Assembly: GCA_021234155.1 (NCBI GenBank)
Contig: JAJEKV010000216.1
Location: forward strand, 60,001-124,000
Direction of reading: 5' to 3'
DNA from: Isoetes taiwanensis
Lineage: Eukaryota > Streptophyta > Lycopodiopsida > Isoetales > Isoetaceae
DNA length: 64,000 bases
The notes under the pieces were generated by a model that was not told the DNA's origin, searched no databases, and saw only the letters and a program-made list of their open reading frames with translations. Positions 1 to 10,403 of this stretch are shown in pieces (position 1 is the first letter of the stretch; every line of letters begins with the position of its first letter). The translations under genes were made by a program, and so were the position numbers.

Positions 1-509
1 TTAGACCGATCACTCCATGTTTTCACTTGTAATTTTTTTGGAGCACTTGTTCAAATTTTTAAAGGCCAACTTAGATTTTTTTATAAGACAACTCAAAAGT
101 TTTTCAGTTGTAAAGATCAACTCAAAGTGAGTTTTTAGTTAAAGACCAACTCAACGTTTTCATAAGACTCAGGTTTTCAATACTCAGAGTTACCACAATG
201 CACATTCGAAATTTAATACATCAAAGTTATCACTCTATCAAAGTTACATCAGTACTCAAAGTTACCAGAGCAAACATTATAGATTCAATACATCAAAATT
301 ACTAGAGTTTATTATTAGTATTATTAAGGACTCAAAGTTATCACAGTTCATTAATACGGTTCAAGACAGTTGATTAACATAGTTCAAACATTCAAATGTA
401 CAGATTTGACTGCAGATTCCAGATTAGAAGACATTCCACTTTCCACATTGCGGTGCAAAAACTAAACCATAAGCAATTAAAATAAAAAATTATAAAGAAA
501 CTAAGAAAT

Positions 510-1443
510 TCAACTACTTACAGATATTTTATAAGAGAGCCAGCTTCCAACATGAATCACAATATTCTCGATTTTATTATCTAAAATACTCACGCTTCCA
601 GATGAAGCAGCATTTTCTATAGGGTCAAAGAAGTATTTCTTCAAATCAGGCTTTTGTTTTAACACCAGATCCAAATCTTTCATGTATGAATCATCTATTT
701 CAACCGGCACTCGACTACTAGAACCTGCAGTAACAGCATGCATAGAATCTGAAGCATCCAAGTTGTTCGTGATATCACGCAGAGGATTTCCAAATGAAGA
801 ACATAAACTAGCCGCCTTCTCCAGATTCCCACACAATGCAGCATTCAAGTTTTTAACATTATTCTGAAAAGACTCTCCATATATCTTACCAGTATTCAGA
901 ATGTCCATAGCAGAAGTTCGTGTGACAACTCCACTCTGATCATAATGCTGATACGATCCAGGATTCTTATGACCCACTTCATGCCGACTTCAATAGGCAC
1001 ACCTGACACTGACATCTGCGTAATTGCAGTACTCTTGTATCTTTTGTTGGTGAAATTTCCATCTATCTCGCAGACCTCAACCATGCCTTTCAGCCAAGTA
1101 GACATGGTTTTGAATGGCATATGATTCGTATTATACCATATATCTTTTCTGGGGCAATTAATTGCCTGTAAAAAAGATGAATTTGCCACCATACTTATCA
1201 TTGACCTCATACTTTGGTAGGAGGTACTCTAAATGCCTCCAGCACTCTACGACATCAGATTCATAGATCTGACGGGCTCTCTGAAATCCTCAAGTTTGCA
1301 CTTGTTGATTCTGCCACACCAGTTCTTATTATGGTCTCACAATACTCTAGATATTTATTCACAAAGTCCTTTCCAATGAAAAACTGAAAGTCTCCGACCC
1401 TACATAATTCCTGGCACCCATGAATTAAAAAATCGACATACAA
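510..1443 (-). pseudogene. DUF3504 / Crypton-type tyrosine-recombinase-like fragment (copy A)
   Basis: Read on the minus strand, three overlapping frames give one degenerate protein. The diagnostic stretch is around 896-1210: KDIWYNTNHMPFKTMS, then FTNKRYKSTAITQMSVSG, then TGHKNPGSYQHYDQ. This follows the order of the DUF3504 domain of ZMYM/QRICH1-type proteins, which derives from Crypton tyrosine recombinases (usual pattern: TNHxxRAT, then TGHR, then a tyrosine). The tyrosine and the TGH motif are kept, but the His/Arg of the first box read K and K, so catalytic activity is unlikely. A 155-residue C-terminal frame (510-977) follows. Frames shift near 960 and stops occur near 1260. It lies tail-to-tail-free beside the plus-strand phosphatase-like fragment, starting about 90 bases away. 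It may be a domesticated-type gene or an old transposon remnant; the fold assignment is from motif pattern only. Confidence 0.6.
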
Positions 1444-1530
1444 TAGAATGTGATTTAAATTCCGTGTTAGGCAAGAATGTGCACAAGAGAGAACCTGCTA
1501 ACTCAAGATACCAGAAGATTAAAAAAAAAT

Positions 1531-2160
1531 GAGATGAAATTCGATTTAGGAAATGGGGTGTTTTACTGCAGGCCAGGGTTGGCATTTGTTAAAGAAGGCT
1601 TTGATATTGCCATTTGGTCATCACTCACATCTAAGAATCTACAGCCATTGATGGACTGTATCTGCAATGTTTTTGCCATAAAACCTAAGTTTGTTTACAG
1701 TCAGGAGCATTGCTGGTCTCTTCCACAAACACCCTACTGAACCAGACAAAGGATTGTTTGTGAAACCATTAGTTGTGGTATGGAAAGAGTATCCAGAGTA
1801 CTATGGCAATACAGTCCTAATCAATGGTGAAAGATACAAGGCCACTTTGAATCTTGTAGGAAGCTTTATATGCCCTTGCTCTTGGACATCAGTTGTATCT
1901 TGTGATAAATTTCTTGTCATGGAACTCATTCCCTGGCTTAGTGGTTTCAAAGTTGCTGCAGATGCTATAAGTTATGTGAAAAGAGTAGAATGAATAATGA
2001 AGCAGATGGCATATGGGAGCAGGTTGAAAAGGTTTTTCTGGCTAACTATGGAAATAACTTGGTTGCGCTGCTTTCTAAGTTCAATCAGTATAGCAGGGAA
2101 TGGAGAAATTGCCAAATTGTTATTGGCTTTGGAGTGGCCTATTGTTGGTACAAACTTTAA
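1531..2160 (+). pseudogene. FCP1-homology (NIF) phosphatase-like fragment (copy A)
   Basis: Two plus-strand frames join near 1735. The first reads CRPGLAFVKEGFDIAIWSS (about 1570-1630), the second VKPLVVVWKEYPEYYGNTVL then NGERYKATLN (1760-1850). This is the motif order of plant FCP1-homology/NLI-interacting-factor phosphatases: RPxLxxFL...F+IxIWSS, then FxKxLxxVW, then NTxLIDDSPYKALLN. The Asp-Asp of the IDDS motif is replaced (ING-E), and no upstream DxDGT nucleophile motif is seen, so it is a catalytically dead or partial copy. It continues through LSGFKVAADAISYVK and, after a frameshift near 1990, to a stop at 2158-2160 (ending CWYKL). The Helitron at 2224 inserted only 64 bases downstream. 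The same fragment in copy B is at 26090-26760. Confidence 0.55.
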
Positions 2161-2335
2161 CTAATGTATATATTCTCTAATTGTAAAATATATGCCTTTT
2201 TTTTTTGTTATTCAAAGTGCATATCTTCTTATTTAAAATGGGATGGCTTTGGTTTCCGTGTCCAAACGCCAAGATGTAACCGCATGCGGCATTCCCTTCT
2301 CCCCTTGCGTGTAGCAGGCCTTATACCATACGAAT

Positions 2336-2916
2336 TTGAAATTTACAGTATGCACGAAAAGATCAGAGGTTGCGGAGCACCCTAGATTGCCGGAATACTA
2401 TGCTTTGCATGCCATATCTGTTAAAGCACCTTGCATTGTATATCTTTCTTATAAAATCTCTGCATATTGCCTTTCAGTTGAGTTTTGCAACATCAATGAA
2501 GCTCTCTTAGTTGCGGCCATGGAAAATATTAGATTGGCGATGGTAGCATAAGCTTGCCGATGGCCATCATCAAAGCAAGACGCTGGCTTTTATCTGGAAA
2601 CCCATTTCAGGAGTTGGGACTCTTTTGCTGTAACAGCAACCTTTATTCATCTCTTGGTTTATGCTATGCTAATGGACACTCTACAATTTTTGGCATATGC
2701 GAGGCTAGATACGAAGTCAATGGAGTGGATCCGGCGATGTTTCTTCTTCAAAGAGCTACAAGGGCATTTCTGCCTCATTCTGAATCAAGATCGATGCAGT
2801 TATGGTGGGGCTTGCTAAATCTATTTGCAAATTTAGGTTCGTTCTTTATGTTTTCATTCTCAAGTTTTAGATCTACTGGACTTAGAATCTTAATCCTTAT
2901 TCAAGGTATTGTTTGA
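2336..2916 (+). other. Unidentified coding-like stretch inside Helitron
   Basis: Overlapping plus-strand frames of 71 and 120 codons lie directly inside the Helitron left end. The longer (2554-2916) includes KARRWLLSGNPFQELGLFCC and ends in a hydrophobic run. I recognise no family. It could be a captured exon with flanking intron, in keeping with the methyltransferase fragment downstream, or chance open frame. The bases from 2917 to 3690 show nothing recognisable. Confidence 0.25.
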
Positions 2917-3698
2917 TCTCAGTGCACTTCAACATGAGGTCACCTGCTCATATTTTCCTTTTCAACGTTCATATTTCTACGAACTGGATCTACAGAAACG
3001 CATTTAACCAGATCCAACAGAAGGAATGTTGGACACAAACAGAGTTGCAAAGGTAACAAAGGTTCTCTTTTAGGCAAGTTAAAATCAATGCATATATAAC
3101 AAAGTTTAAAATGAAACGCACTTATTTCTTTTGCAAACGACTTCAAAAGGAATCTTTGAAAGATTCCCTAAAATTCTTTAAAATGCCCTTTTCTTGGTAT
3201 ATTTTGTGACAACTGTGACAATTTGAATATTTTAGGCACCATTTTTTGGAGGGGAATTTGAACTCAGCTTCCATTCAAAATTGTTTGGTACCATTTTTTG
3301 GCCCCCAAGTTTGGTTTGAGAAATAGTAATATTTTTAAGGACAAAACAAAATAGACATTGAAAAAAAAACAGCAAGCGCTAAGAGTGCCCAAAAACGTAT
3401 TTAGTTCAAAGTTTATAAATTCACTACAAAATTATGAACAAAATTGCAAAAAATGCAACACATTTTGATATTGCCTCAATGAAGCAAATATTGTCACCTT
3501 AAAGTATGCCTCACACGCGAGGTGAAGTCGAAGATGCTTGCGCTTTGCTTTATACACTTGCTCTTATTTGCTCCTCCAGCTTGCTATAGACTTCTGTATA
3601 CCGCGATGGCGACGTATGTATCCAATCTGGACTTTTTTAAACTTTGTAATTTATTTGTTCTCTGTAGTCTTTAGTTTCTTCCAAATAAATTTCAAGAT

Positions 3699-4074
3699 GG
3701 TATAAATTTATACCTTAATAGATAGTAATATGTGGACATAGTATCTTTGAAGAGTTACAGACGGTATAAATTTATACATAAAGAAGACTTGAGCGGTATA
3801 GATTTATACAACAAAAGAACTCGGCAGTATAAATTTATACAAAAAAGGACTCGGCGGTATAAATTTATCATAAGAAGATTTCAAGCGGTATAAATTTATA
3901 CCGCAAGAGTTTTCTCGGTCTAAATTTATACCAAAGATATATATATATATGTATATTATATAAATATATATAATATATATATAATATATATATTTACATA
4001 TATATATCCGAAAAAAAGAGAAGTCTTGCGGTATAAATCTATACCATGAGACTTCTATGATATAAATTTATACC
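3699..4074. repeat. Array of nine GGTATAAATTTATACC palindromes
   Basis: A 16-bp perfect palindrome, GGTATAAATTTATACC, or a one- to three-base variant, recurs at about 3699, 3763, 3795, 3826, 3856, 3887, 3917, 4030 and 4059. Most spacers are 15-50 bases and differ in sequence, often containing AAGA or CTCGG. The unit at 3885-3904 extends to a 20-bp palindrome, GCGGTATAAATTTATACCGC. A long (TA)n tract (about 3946-4010) interrupts the array. It lies inside the Helitron, just upstream of the second Helitron 5' end at 4150. Confidence 0.9.
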
Positions 4075-4135
4075 GTTTTTTTTATATATACAAATATGTG
4101 AACGATATATATTGAATATATATATATATATTAAC
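3946..4135. repeat. AT-rich (TA)n tracts
   Basis: Stretches of alternating TA (about 3946-4010 and 4083-4135) flank the last two palindrome units. They are simple-sequence DNA with no coding content. Confidence 0.85.
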
Positions 4136-4149
4136 ATGTATAAGATGTA

Positions 4150-7100
4150 TCTTCTTTATTAAAATGGGAGGGGTTGGGTTAAATGTGAAGAACGCCAAGC
4201 ATCTTACGCCGCTCGGCGTTCCCTCTCCTGCCCGGAGACCTTGAGATGAATAAGAATTTTGAATTTTGCTCTTACTAATGCAAGACGCTTGAGATGAATC
4301 ACAATTTTAAATTTTAGCACTTAATGCTAGGTTAGATTTGAAACTTAGCGTTCATAGAGGGAAGATCCCTCCATTGTTATGGACGGATTGAAAATGTAGC
4401 AAAAGGAGCCCCATAAGGAGGTAGAAGGGCGATTTTGCAAGGTTTGGCAGGAAGGTAAAGCAGTCCTTGAATCATGTCATTAGAATCATATTTTGTTTTC
4501 CTTTTGGTTTGTTTTGTAGAGGCTTGAGGCCCATTCGATGCACCCAGTGCGGATCGGCAACAAGGCTAAATCAGTAACTTCACCCAGGTCTTTCAAGGGT
4601 GAGCTCTTCTTTCCTCATTTCTTCTACGATTTAGTGAGCTTAGATTTAGACCTGATTTCTTCTCGGACACTGTGTTTCAAGTTTTGTGAAAATCGTCTAG
4701 CCATGCAAAATATTGTTACGCCAAGAAGGAAAGTTGCGTAAATGAGAATTTGGTTTTAACGAGTTGCACGATTGCCAATAGAGGTATATTTCTTGCTTCT
4801 TTCAACCCATTTTAATCTTTGTATTTGAATAGTTTTGGATTTGCTTTCTTGCTTGATCCGCCTTTTGAATGAAATCATGGCTTGGACATGGCCTTTTTGT
4901 TGGCATAGTCTTCCTTTTCATATGCATCTTTCTCGGCAAGTCTTATCCTTCCTCATGGGTTTTCTTTTTTTTTTTTTTTTCAGTTTTTAGCGTATTATTA
5001 TCTTTTCTTGGTTTTGGTTGTGTTTATGAGTGAACCAGCACTCTTGAAACATGTAAGATGTTTGTATAGGCGATTTATATCTTCTATCTGCGACTTTGTT
5101 TCAACAAAAAGAAAGCGTGAAAGCTTGCAGAGGTGAACTTTTAGGTTATTGAAATTTTTGTTTGAAGCCGACTCTTGCAAGATCAACCTAGCTCTTGCAA
5201 CTGTGTGAATCAAATTTAGGGCAAGATTCATTGGTGATAAGCTCTTTAACTTGGAGTCCTGCTTGATCTTTTACTTTTGTCTCATTTCATTTTCAATGGA
5301 AAATCGATGATGTTCTTTAAACTTGCTCAACTATCGGGCAAATCTGGGTTGAACTATTTAATTCCTCCTCCCCTAATTACAAAGTAAGCTTAGCAGTTGC
5401 TCTGTTTTTTCTTAATTTCCGTTGCTTCATTGGCTAATTTGAGAATGGATCAGATTTTAACACGATGGCCTATGAGCAGAGACCAGGTTTAGCGGTGCGA
5501 ATGTGCCTCATATATTTCTTGCCCCGGAGAAATCGGATCAATGTTGAATGGTAAGTAAAGGGAGACAAAGTATTGTTCCTGTGGTGGAACTCATTTTCAC
5601 GACGGTCTTGACAAATACATTGCTACTCTTGGAAAGGTAACTGGGTTTTGAGTTCCCTCTGTAGCTAATCTTATAAAGAACATGTTTAGTCTCAATCTTT
5701 TTTGTCTCTGTAGATGTAAACAACACCGATGGCGATTTGAGTGGCAAAGGAGCAATCGAGAACTGCATTAGATATAGGATGTGGAGTTGCGGTTTTGGAG
5801 CTTACCTTCTTCCGTTAAATATTTTGGCTATGTCTATTGCTCCCAATGATGGGCATGAGAATCAAATCGAGTTTGCTCTCGAAAGGGGAATTCCAGCTAC
5901 TCTTGGCGTTCTTGGTACTTTGAGGCTGCCATTTCCAAGCGATCTTATGATTTTGCGCGACTTTGTTCACTGTCGTATTATTTGGGCTCGGCCGGGTGGA
6001 ATTTTGCTTTTTGGAAGTAGATAGATTGCTTAGACCGGGAGGCTACTATGCATGGTCTTCACCCTACCTATCGGATGATGAGGATGATAAGAAAATTTGG
6101 GAAGCCATTGAAGATCTTACTAAGCTTAATGTGCCGGACCATTGCGACAAAAGAGGGTCAAAGCGTGATATGGATGAAACCCTTTACAAATCAATGCTAC
6201 AAAGAGTTAAATGAAGGTGCCATGCCACCATTATGCAGCAAACAAGATGACCCGGATCTTTGTATGGAATGGTAAGCCAAGTTCATGATGATTTATTTCT
6301 TCATGTAATCGATAAGTCATGATCTGTTTGTCGGGCTTATGAGCGACTTTTGCTGACTTATAGCTAGAGGAAGAAATTGCGATTGCCAAGTTGGATCTTC
6401 GATGCTCATAGGGACTTAGCTACAAGTAAGGAAATTACAGTTTTGTGCTTAAAAGTAAGACATGTTGTGTTGTGCCAATGTTGATTAAAACCATATCGTA
6501 AATAATGATGGCGTATAGTGTTCAACTATAGTCCCTCATATTCCTCTATTTCCTTTTTCTTCAGCTTTAATGTGCTATGCTTTGCTTTTCGAAGCTTTGC
6601 CGCCTAATGTGCTCTGAGGAAAATGAAAACCCCGGTCTGGTACTCCACAATCAAGCCGCAATCTTTGTTTCTTCCGGTGTAAAGTTTCTTTCTTTTACCT
6701 TTGTGGATATGCTTCATGAAACCATGAATATATTTGTACCATGAACTATTCAATGACAAGATATGAAGCACATTCTGTGATGCTCGCCTTTACTTTTATA
6801 TATTAAATCACGCTTCCTTTTCTTCCCTTGCAAATCTTGTTGGCCTCAAGGAGGCTTTATCATTGTAACATTATTGTTGTGGCGTAAGTTTACGGGGACT
6901 TCTAAATGTGTTGCCAATTGAGCTAGACATGATAAAATGAAGGAATGGATGCAATGTTTAATATTATTATAAACGAATGTATCATAAACTAAGCTCAAGA
7001 TGCAACTGTAGCAAGTGATAATGTTGATCATTCACTCATATTATTGTCATCCTTAAAGCATGTTGTGGATAAAGTAGTGGGCATTGCTTCTATGATATCT

Positions 7101-7809
7101 TGGTAACATGTTGGCTTATATACTTAAGCTTATCTTGCCTAGACCTTATCTTAAATTATGTCTAATCTTACAAGCTTGCACACCCATGCACCTCTTTCCC
7201 ATGTGTTGCATCGCTTCGTTATATCTAGAGGATAACACTTTAAGTAATTTGTCTTATATTAAATGCTCAAATAAACGCATGCTCAAATAAAGGGCAAATA
7301 CATCCATGCTTTCTTGCTCATAATTTTCCAACAATAACCCTTTACCATTTTTTCGTCATACCCCTTCCTCAACCAATGGAATATTTAAGGAACTATCGAA
7401 CCCACGTCCCAGACACAACTAACACATGGAGAATGGAGAAAAGATGGATGTTATGAGTATGCATCAAAGGTTTCAAACATGGAGACGGTATCAAAGGGTT
7501 GACATGGTTGTTGTGAGGAAGGATTTCTAAGCATAACCAACATTCTATTAACTTGATGCAATTGAATATAAGTTATTTCAGCTTATACAATATGTCATCA
7601 AGTGCAATAAACAACACGAAAGAAATAGTATTGAATCCTATCAAATCACATGCGCATCCGATGTTTGTCTTTTTAATGTCCAAGATTGTCGGGCACCTTT
7701 TTTACTACAAGCTTGATACATCCACAATGCACAAAAACAACCACACCACATGATCGCCTCTTCCACACTTCAACGACTAATGCCCAAGATTTAGGGCACA
7801 CATTTCTAC
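4150..7809 (+). mobile_element. Probable second, older Helitron nested in the first
   Basis: A second Helitron-like 5' end, TCTTCTTTATTAAAATGGG, starts at 4150 after an A. The next ~80 bases match the first Helitron's left end: both have AACGCCAAG, a GC-rich patch and a CATTCCCTTCTCC-like or GTTCCCTCTCC stretch. A decayed 3' end lies at 7782-7809: GCCC-AAGATTTA-GGGC followed by ACACATTTCTACT, compared with ACACGTTTCTAGT at the outer end. The terminal CTAG has become CTAC. This suggests a nested or compound element about 3.7 kb long, carrying the methyltransferase fragment. The pairing of these two ends is inferred. Confidence 0.5.
5535..6271 (+). pseudogene. Captured DUF248 putative methyltransferase (PMT/QUASIMODO-type) fragment
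   Basis: The plus strand encodes the central part of a plant DUF248 S-adenosylmethionine-dependent methyltransferase, a Golgi family tied to pectin modification. Exon-like pieces are CGGTHFHDGLDKYIATLGK (to about 5635, followed by GTAACTGG), then after an intron ending TCTGTAG (about 5714) FGAYLL, LAMSIAPNDGHENQIEFAL, ERGIPATLGVLGT and LRLPFPSD, then EVDRLLRPGGYYAWSSPYL (about 6018-6075), and finally KPFTNQCYKELN with PPLCSKQDDPD before a GT at 6272. The SAM-binding DVGCG motif is corrupted (YRMWSCG). Two frameshifts lie between 5960 and 6150. Intron retention shows it was captured as genomic DNA, as Helitrons do, not by retroposition. N- and C-terminal parts are missing. Confidence 0.85.
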
Positions 7810-8065
7810 TTATGTTTAATTAGGATAACTCAATAGAAGTTTGAGCTGGCATATATGTCTTCAAGGAGGTAGATTCGTGAGGGTGGTACTATGTTATAGA
7901 CCATGCGTCAACATTTCATGCACCTAGGTAGAATCATCTATAAAGTGCATTTTAATTTGGACAACATAGCCGGGGCAATAACTCCATAGATAATCTTTGC
8001 ATCCATCTCAATAACTTTTACAATAGACTACGAGTGTGTAAGCGCACAATTGTGAGCTATTGACA
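6272..8065. other. Helitron interior without recognisable genes
   Basis: AT-rich DNA with only short chance frames on both strands. The only structure noted is the decayed Helitron-like hairpin at 7782-7797. Confidence 0.6.
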
Positions 8066-8092
8066 AAAAATAAAATAAAATAAAATAAAATT
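8066..8092. repeat. (AAAAT)n microsatellite
   Basis: Five units of TAAAA follow a short A run within the Helitron. Confidence 0.9.
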
Positions 8093-8097
8093 TATAG

Positions 8098-8765
8098 GAG
8101 GTAGCATTAGAGCAATGTTGGATGAGTATTCTAGACTTGGAGACGTAGTGCATGCCACCATTCCCATGCAGAGTGAGAGTATTGTTGCAAACGGTGATGC
8201 ACTGAAAGCGATATTGCATTTAAATCCTGTTGCAAGTGTGCCTCATGAAGAACCAATAGCATTGGTGCATGTGTTAGCATGAGGAGGATGAACCTAAGGC
8301 ACGCAGAGGCATTCCAAGATGATGATGGAGATGCACCACCAATTGAAGCAGTAATAAGGAGAAGGTTGGATTTTGGAAAATAGTTTGGAGTGATGCAACT
8401 ACGTGGTAGTTCATAACACGCGCTGGCATATTGCTATGTTGGAAGTCCCCCTCTAAATATACATGCAGGGGAACTTGCTTTAAGTTAAGAGGCATCTTGG
8501 TGTTTGTGATGGGAGATGGTTCAAGGCTTGGACGTCGATCCCACACGATGCAGTTGGTGATTATGAGCTTCCCGGGTTTCTAATCAAGTATAACATTGTT
8601 GTTGCTAGATCCGAGTCGCAAGTGTGGGACATGATATCAGAGCATGTTTACACATTCATGTTCGCCACCATAGGCATGACGAGAGGAGCTACTATACCTG
8701 TCAGTTTTGAAAATGATATACCTGTCAGCTGCGCAAATGAGCTTCACCTGTATACACTTTAAAGC
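8098..8765 (+). other. Unidentified captured coding fragment in Helitron right end
   Basis: The plus strand at 8098-8281 reads a clean 60-codon stretch including RAMLDEYSRLGDVVHATIP and ending VHVLA-stop. After a frame-broken or intronic stretch, 8527-8762 reads another with IPHDAVGDYELPGFLIKYN and SESQVWDMISEHVYTF. The amino-acid composition is protein-like, but I cannot name the family. Given the captured methyltransferase upstream, a second captured host-gene fragment is the likeliest reading. Confidence 0.4.
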
Positions 8766-8888
8766 TAAAGTTTGTTCCCTATCTATATGTGTCTATTGCA
8801 CCACATATATTGCCTTAAATGCATTGCACACGTTCACGACATGACCACGACTAATGCACATAAATGCCTTTACACGTCCATGATTAAT

Positions 8889-8917
8889 GCCCGGCATCGC
8901 CGGGCACACGTTTCTAG
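8889..8917 (+). other. Helitron 3' terminal hairpin and CTAG
   Basis: The stem GCCCGGC/GCCGGGC with loop ATC is followed by ACACGTTT and CTAG. The next base is the T of the AT target. This is the replication-termination signal of Helitrons. Confidence 0.93.
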
Positions 8918-8983
8918 TAAGTACTTGTTTTGGTACAAGTGTTTATGTTCTTTATAAGTTTTAGTGTCTAGATACATATTTAA

Positions 8984-9411
8984 GTGATCTTAATTTGCTT
9001 TGTAGATGAAGGGACTAGTGTGCAAAAGACTATTAAGTTGTTAAGGGAAAGAATTTTGTTGCACCCAAAAGTTCAAACCAAAATGGAACTTGAATGCAAG
9101 TACATTGGATTGGGGACTCATCATCGTCGCCATACCACTCTTCCTGGAATTTGGGAAAAAGGGAGAACGAGATCAAATGCAAAATCGGTTGGTAGCAAAT
9201 CATTTGGTGCATAGTCCTTGGGGAAAGCCAATTGCACTTGATGAAGAACGAATAGGATGAGGTGGGTTGCCACTGGCATATGCAGTTCCAGTAGCATGGA
9301 CTACGGTTTTGGAGAGCACTTCTATAGCCAATTGAAAGAAAGGAAGGCATGATGCAATTGTCATAAGATATAAGCCTCCTGATGATATTTTGAAAGTAGT
9401 TCATGAATCAT
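8984..9411 (+). CDS. Unidentified ORF / gene fragment (copy A)
   Basis: After a putative acceptor (TTTGTAG, about 9005), the plus strand encodes DEGTSVQKTIKLLRERILL, then MELECKYIGLGTHH and, after a frameshift near 9150 (copy B reads straight through), a stretch including RDQMQNRLVANHLVHSPW. In-frame stops interrupt the end before GRHDAIVIRYKPPDDILKVV and a stop at 9409-9411. Copy B keeps one longer frame (26867-27142), suggesting a once-coding exon. In copy B it lies directly downstream of the phosphatase-like fragment and could be part of that gene; in copy A the Helitron separates them. No family recognised. Confidence 0.35.
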
Positions 9412-9414
9412 GAA

Positions 9415-10309
9415 CCTATGATGTAAATGTATTGTATTTATTTGTACCGTATGAATGTAATAAACCAATTTTCCATGAAAATATGTTCATGTCTTATCTC
9501 TTATCTTCATGTTTATGCATTAAATTTATTCGATTCTAATCAAATTTGGATACACAAGTTATTTCAATGTACATTGATGTACAAAGGATGTACATTGATG
9601 TACACATGTACATTCATATTCACATATTTGAGTTAGTCCATGACATCTACAATTGTTGGAAGTTGTGATAGTAATGACTCATGAACTCCGTCTGGCAAAT
9701 GAAATACTGTGGTTGCCCCCTTTAGCTTGTGAATTACTTTGTTGAATTGTATTCTAATCCCAATCACCGGATTCACGCAAGTACCAAAAGCAGTCTTACC
9801 GGGAAGTAGTTTATACTAGTTGTAGTAGCCTATGAAGACCAAGGACCAATCGGCCTATGAGACCCAAACATAAAAACAACTAGCAAAAAGGCACGCCAGA
9901 GGCCGTAGAAAATATGGGACATTCTAAAATATTGTTCGGATCATATCAAATGCGATTGTTATTGTATATATGCTTGGCATATGGAAACATGTGTTTGTAT
10001 TACTTATTAGCGTATGTTGCATGTTTGTATGTTTGAATTCCAAGAAGATGCAATGCTCAATCCATGTAGATAGAAAGAGTGGCGTATGATTCTAATTCTT
10101 AATAGAAACATAAAGGACGGCTGGGCCCAATCCAGCCGTGCCACGTGTCAACATCCAGGTGAAAATATCAAGAACAGCAGGTAAAAAAAGTCAGAAAGGC
10201 AGTAAAAGTGGCGGAATGCGAGTAAAAGCGACGGAATGCACGGTAAAGAAGTTGCACGGTTTTTCAGGTAAAGAAAAGCTGACACGTGTCACTCATTCAT
10301 TGGATAGGT
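9415..10309. other. Non-coding interval with two CACGTG boxes
   Basis: No gene is seen. A short stretch (about 9837-9870: ACCAATCGGCCTATGAGACC) resembles the 3' end of the LINE family found at 42480-42510 and 44660-44690, and may be a remnant tail. Two G-box-like sites, CCACGTGTCA (about 10141) and GACACGTGTC (about 10271), flank a stretch of repeated GTAAAG/GCGGAATGC units. A promoter role is not demonstrated. Confidence 0.35.
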
Positions 10310-10403
10310 GAAAGCCCCTCGGGCTTGATTCGGAGGGGTCAAGCAGAGCCTCCCGCTCCGCGTCGGCCAGCTTTCCTCCGGAATCAAGCCCGGAGGGGCT
10401 TTC
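10310..10403. repeat. GC-rich foldback (MITE-like) element, copy A
   Basis: A near-perfect inverted repeat: the left arm begins GAAAGCCCCTCGGGCTTGAT and the right arm (10375-10403) ends with its complement, CAAGCCCGGAGGGGCTTTC. Arms are about 28 bp around a ~40-base GC-rich loop. It is much more GC-rich than its surroundings. The copy-B equivalent (28194-28282) has decayed arms. It could be a short foldback transposon or a hairpin RNA precursor. Confidence 0.8.

Larger units (their letters stand above)
2224..8917 (+). mobile_element. Non-autonomous Helitron, 6694 bp
   Basis: All Helitron hallmarks are visible. The left end starts TCTTCTTATTTAAAATGGG. The right end has a 7-bp-stem hairpin, GCCCGGC-ATC-GCCGGGC (8889-8905), followed eight bases later by CTAG (8914-8917). 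It sits between an A (2223) and a T (8918). Copy B shows the unoccupied site GTGCATA|TAAGTACTTG at 26794-26810, so the boundaries are exact and there is no target-site duplication. No Rep or helicase coding is seen, so it would depend on enzymes supplied in trans. It carries fragments of host genes: a DUF248 methyltransferase at 5535-6271 and unidentified coding-like stretches near 2336-2916 and 8098-8765. Confidence 0.93.

Noticed and set aside
3699-4074. Palindrome array as a CRISPR array
   Set aside because: Eukaryotic context, repeats too short, spacers irregular in length and no cas genes.
8632-8645. TGATATCAGAGC, resembling an LTR-retrotransposon primer binding site (initiator Met tRNA)
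   Set aside because: One mismatch, no flanking LTR pair, no gag-pol coding; the surroundings are explained by the Helitron.
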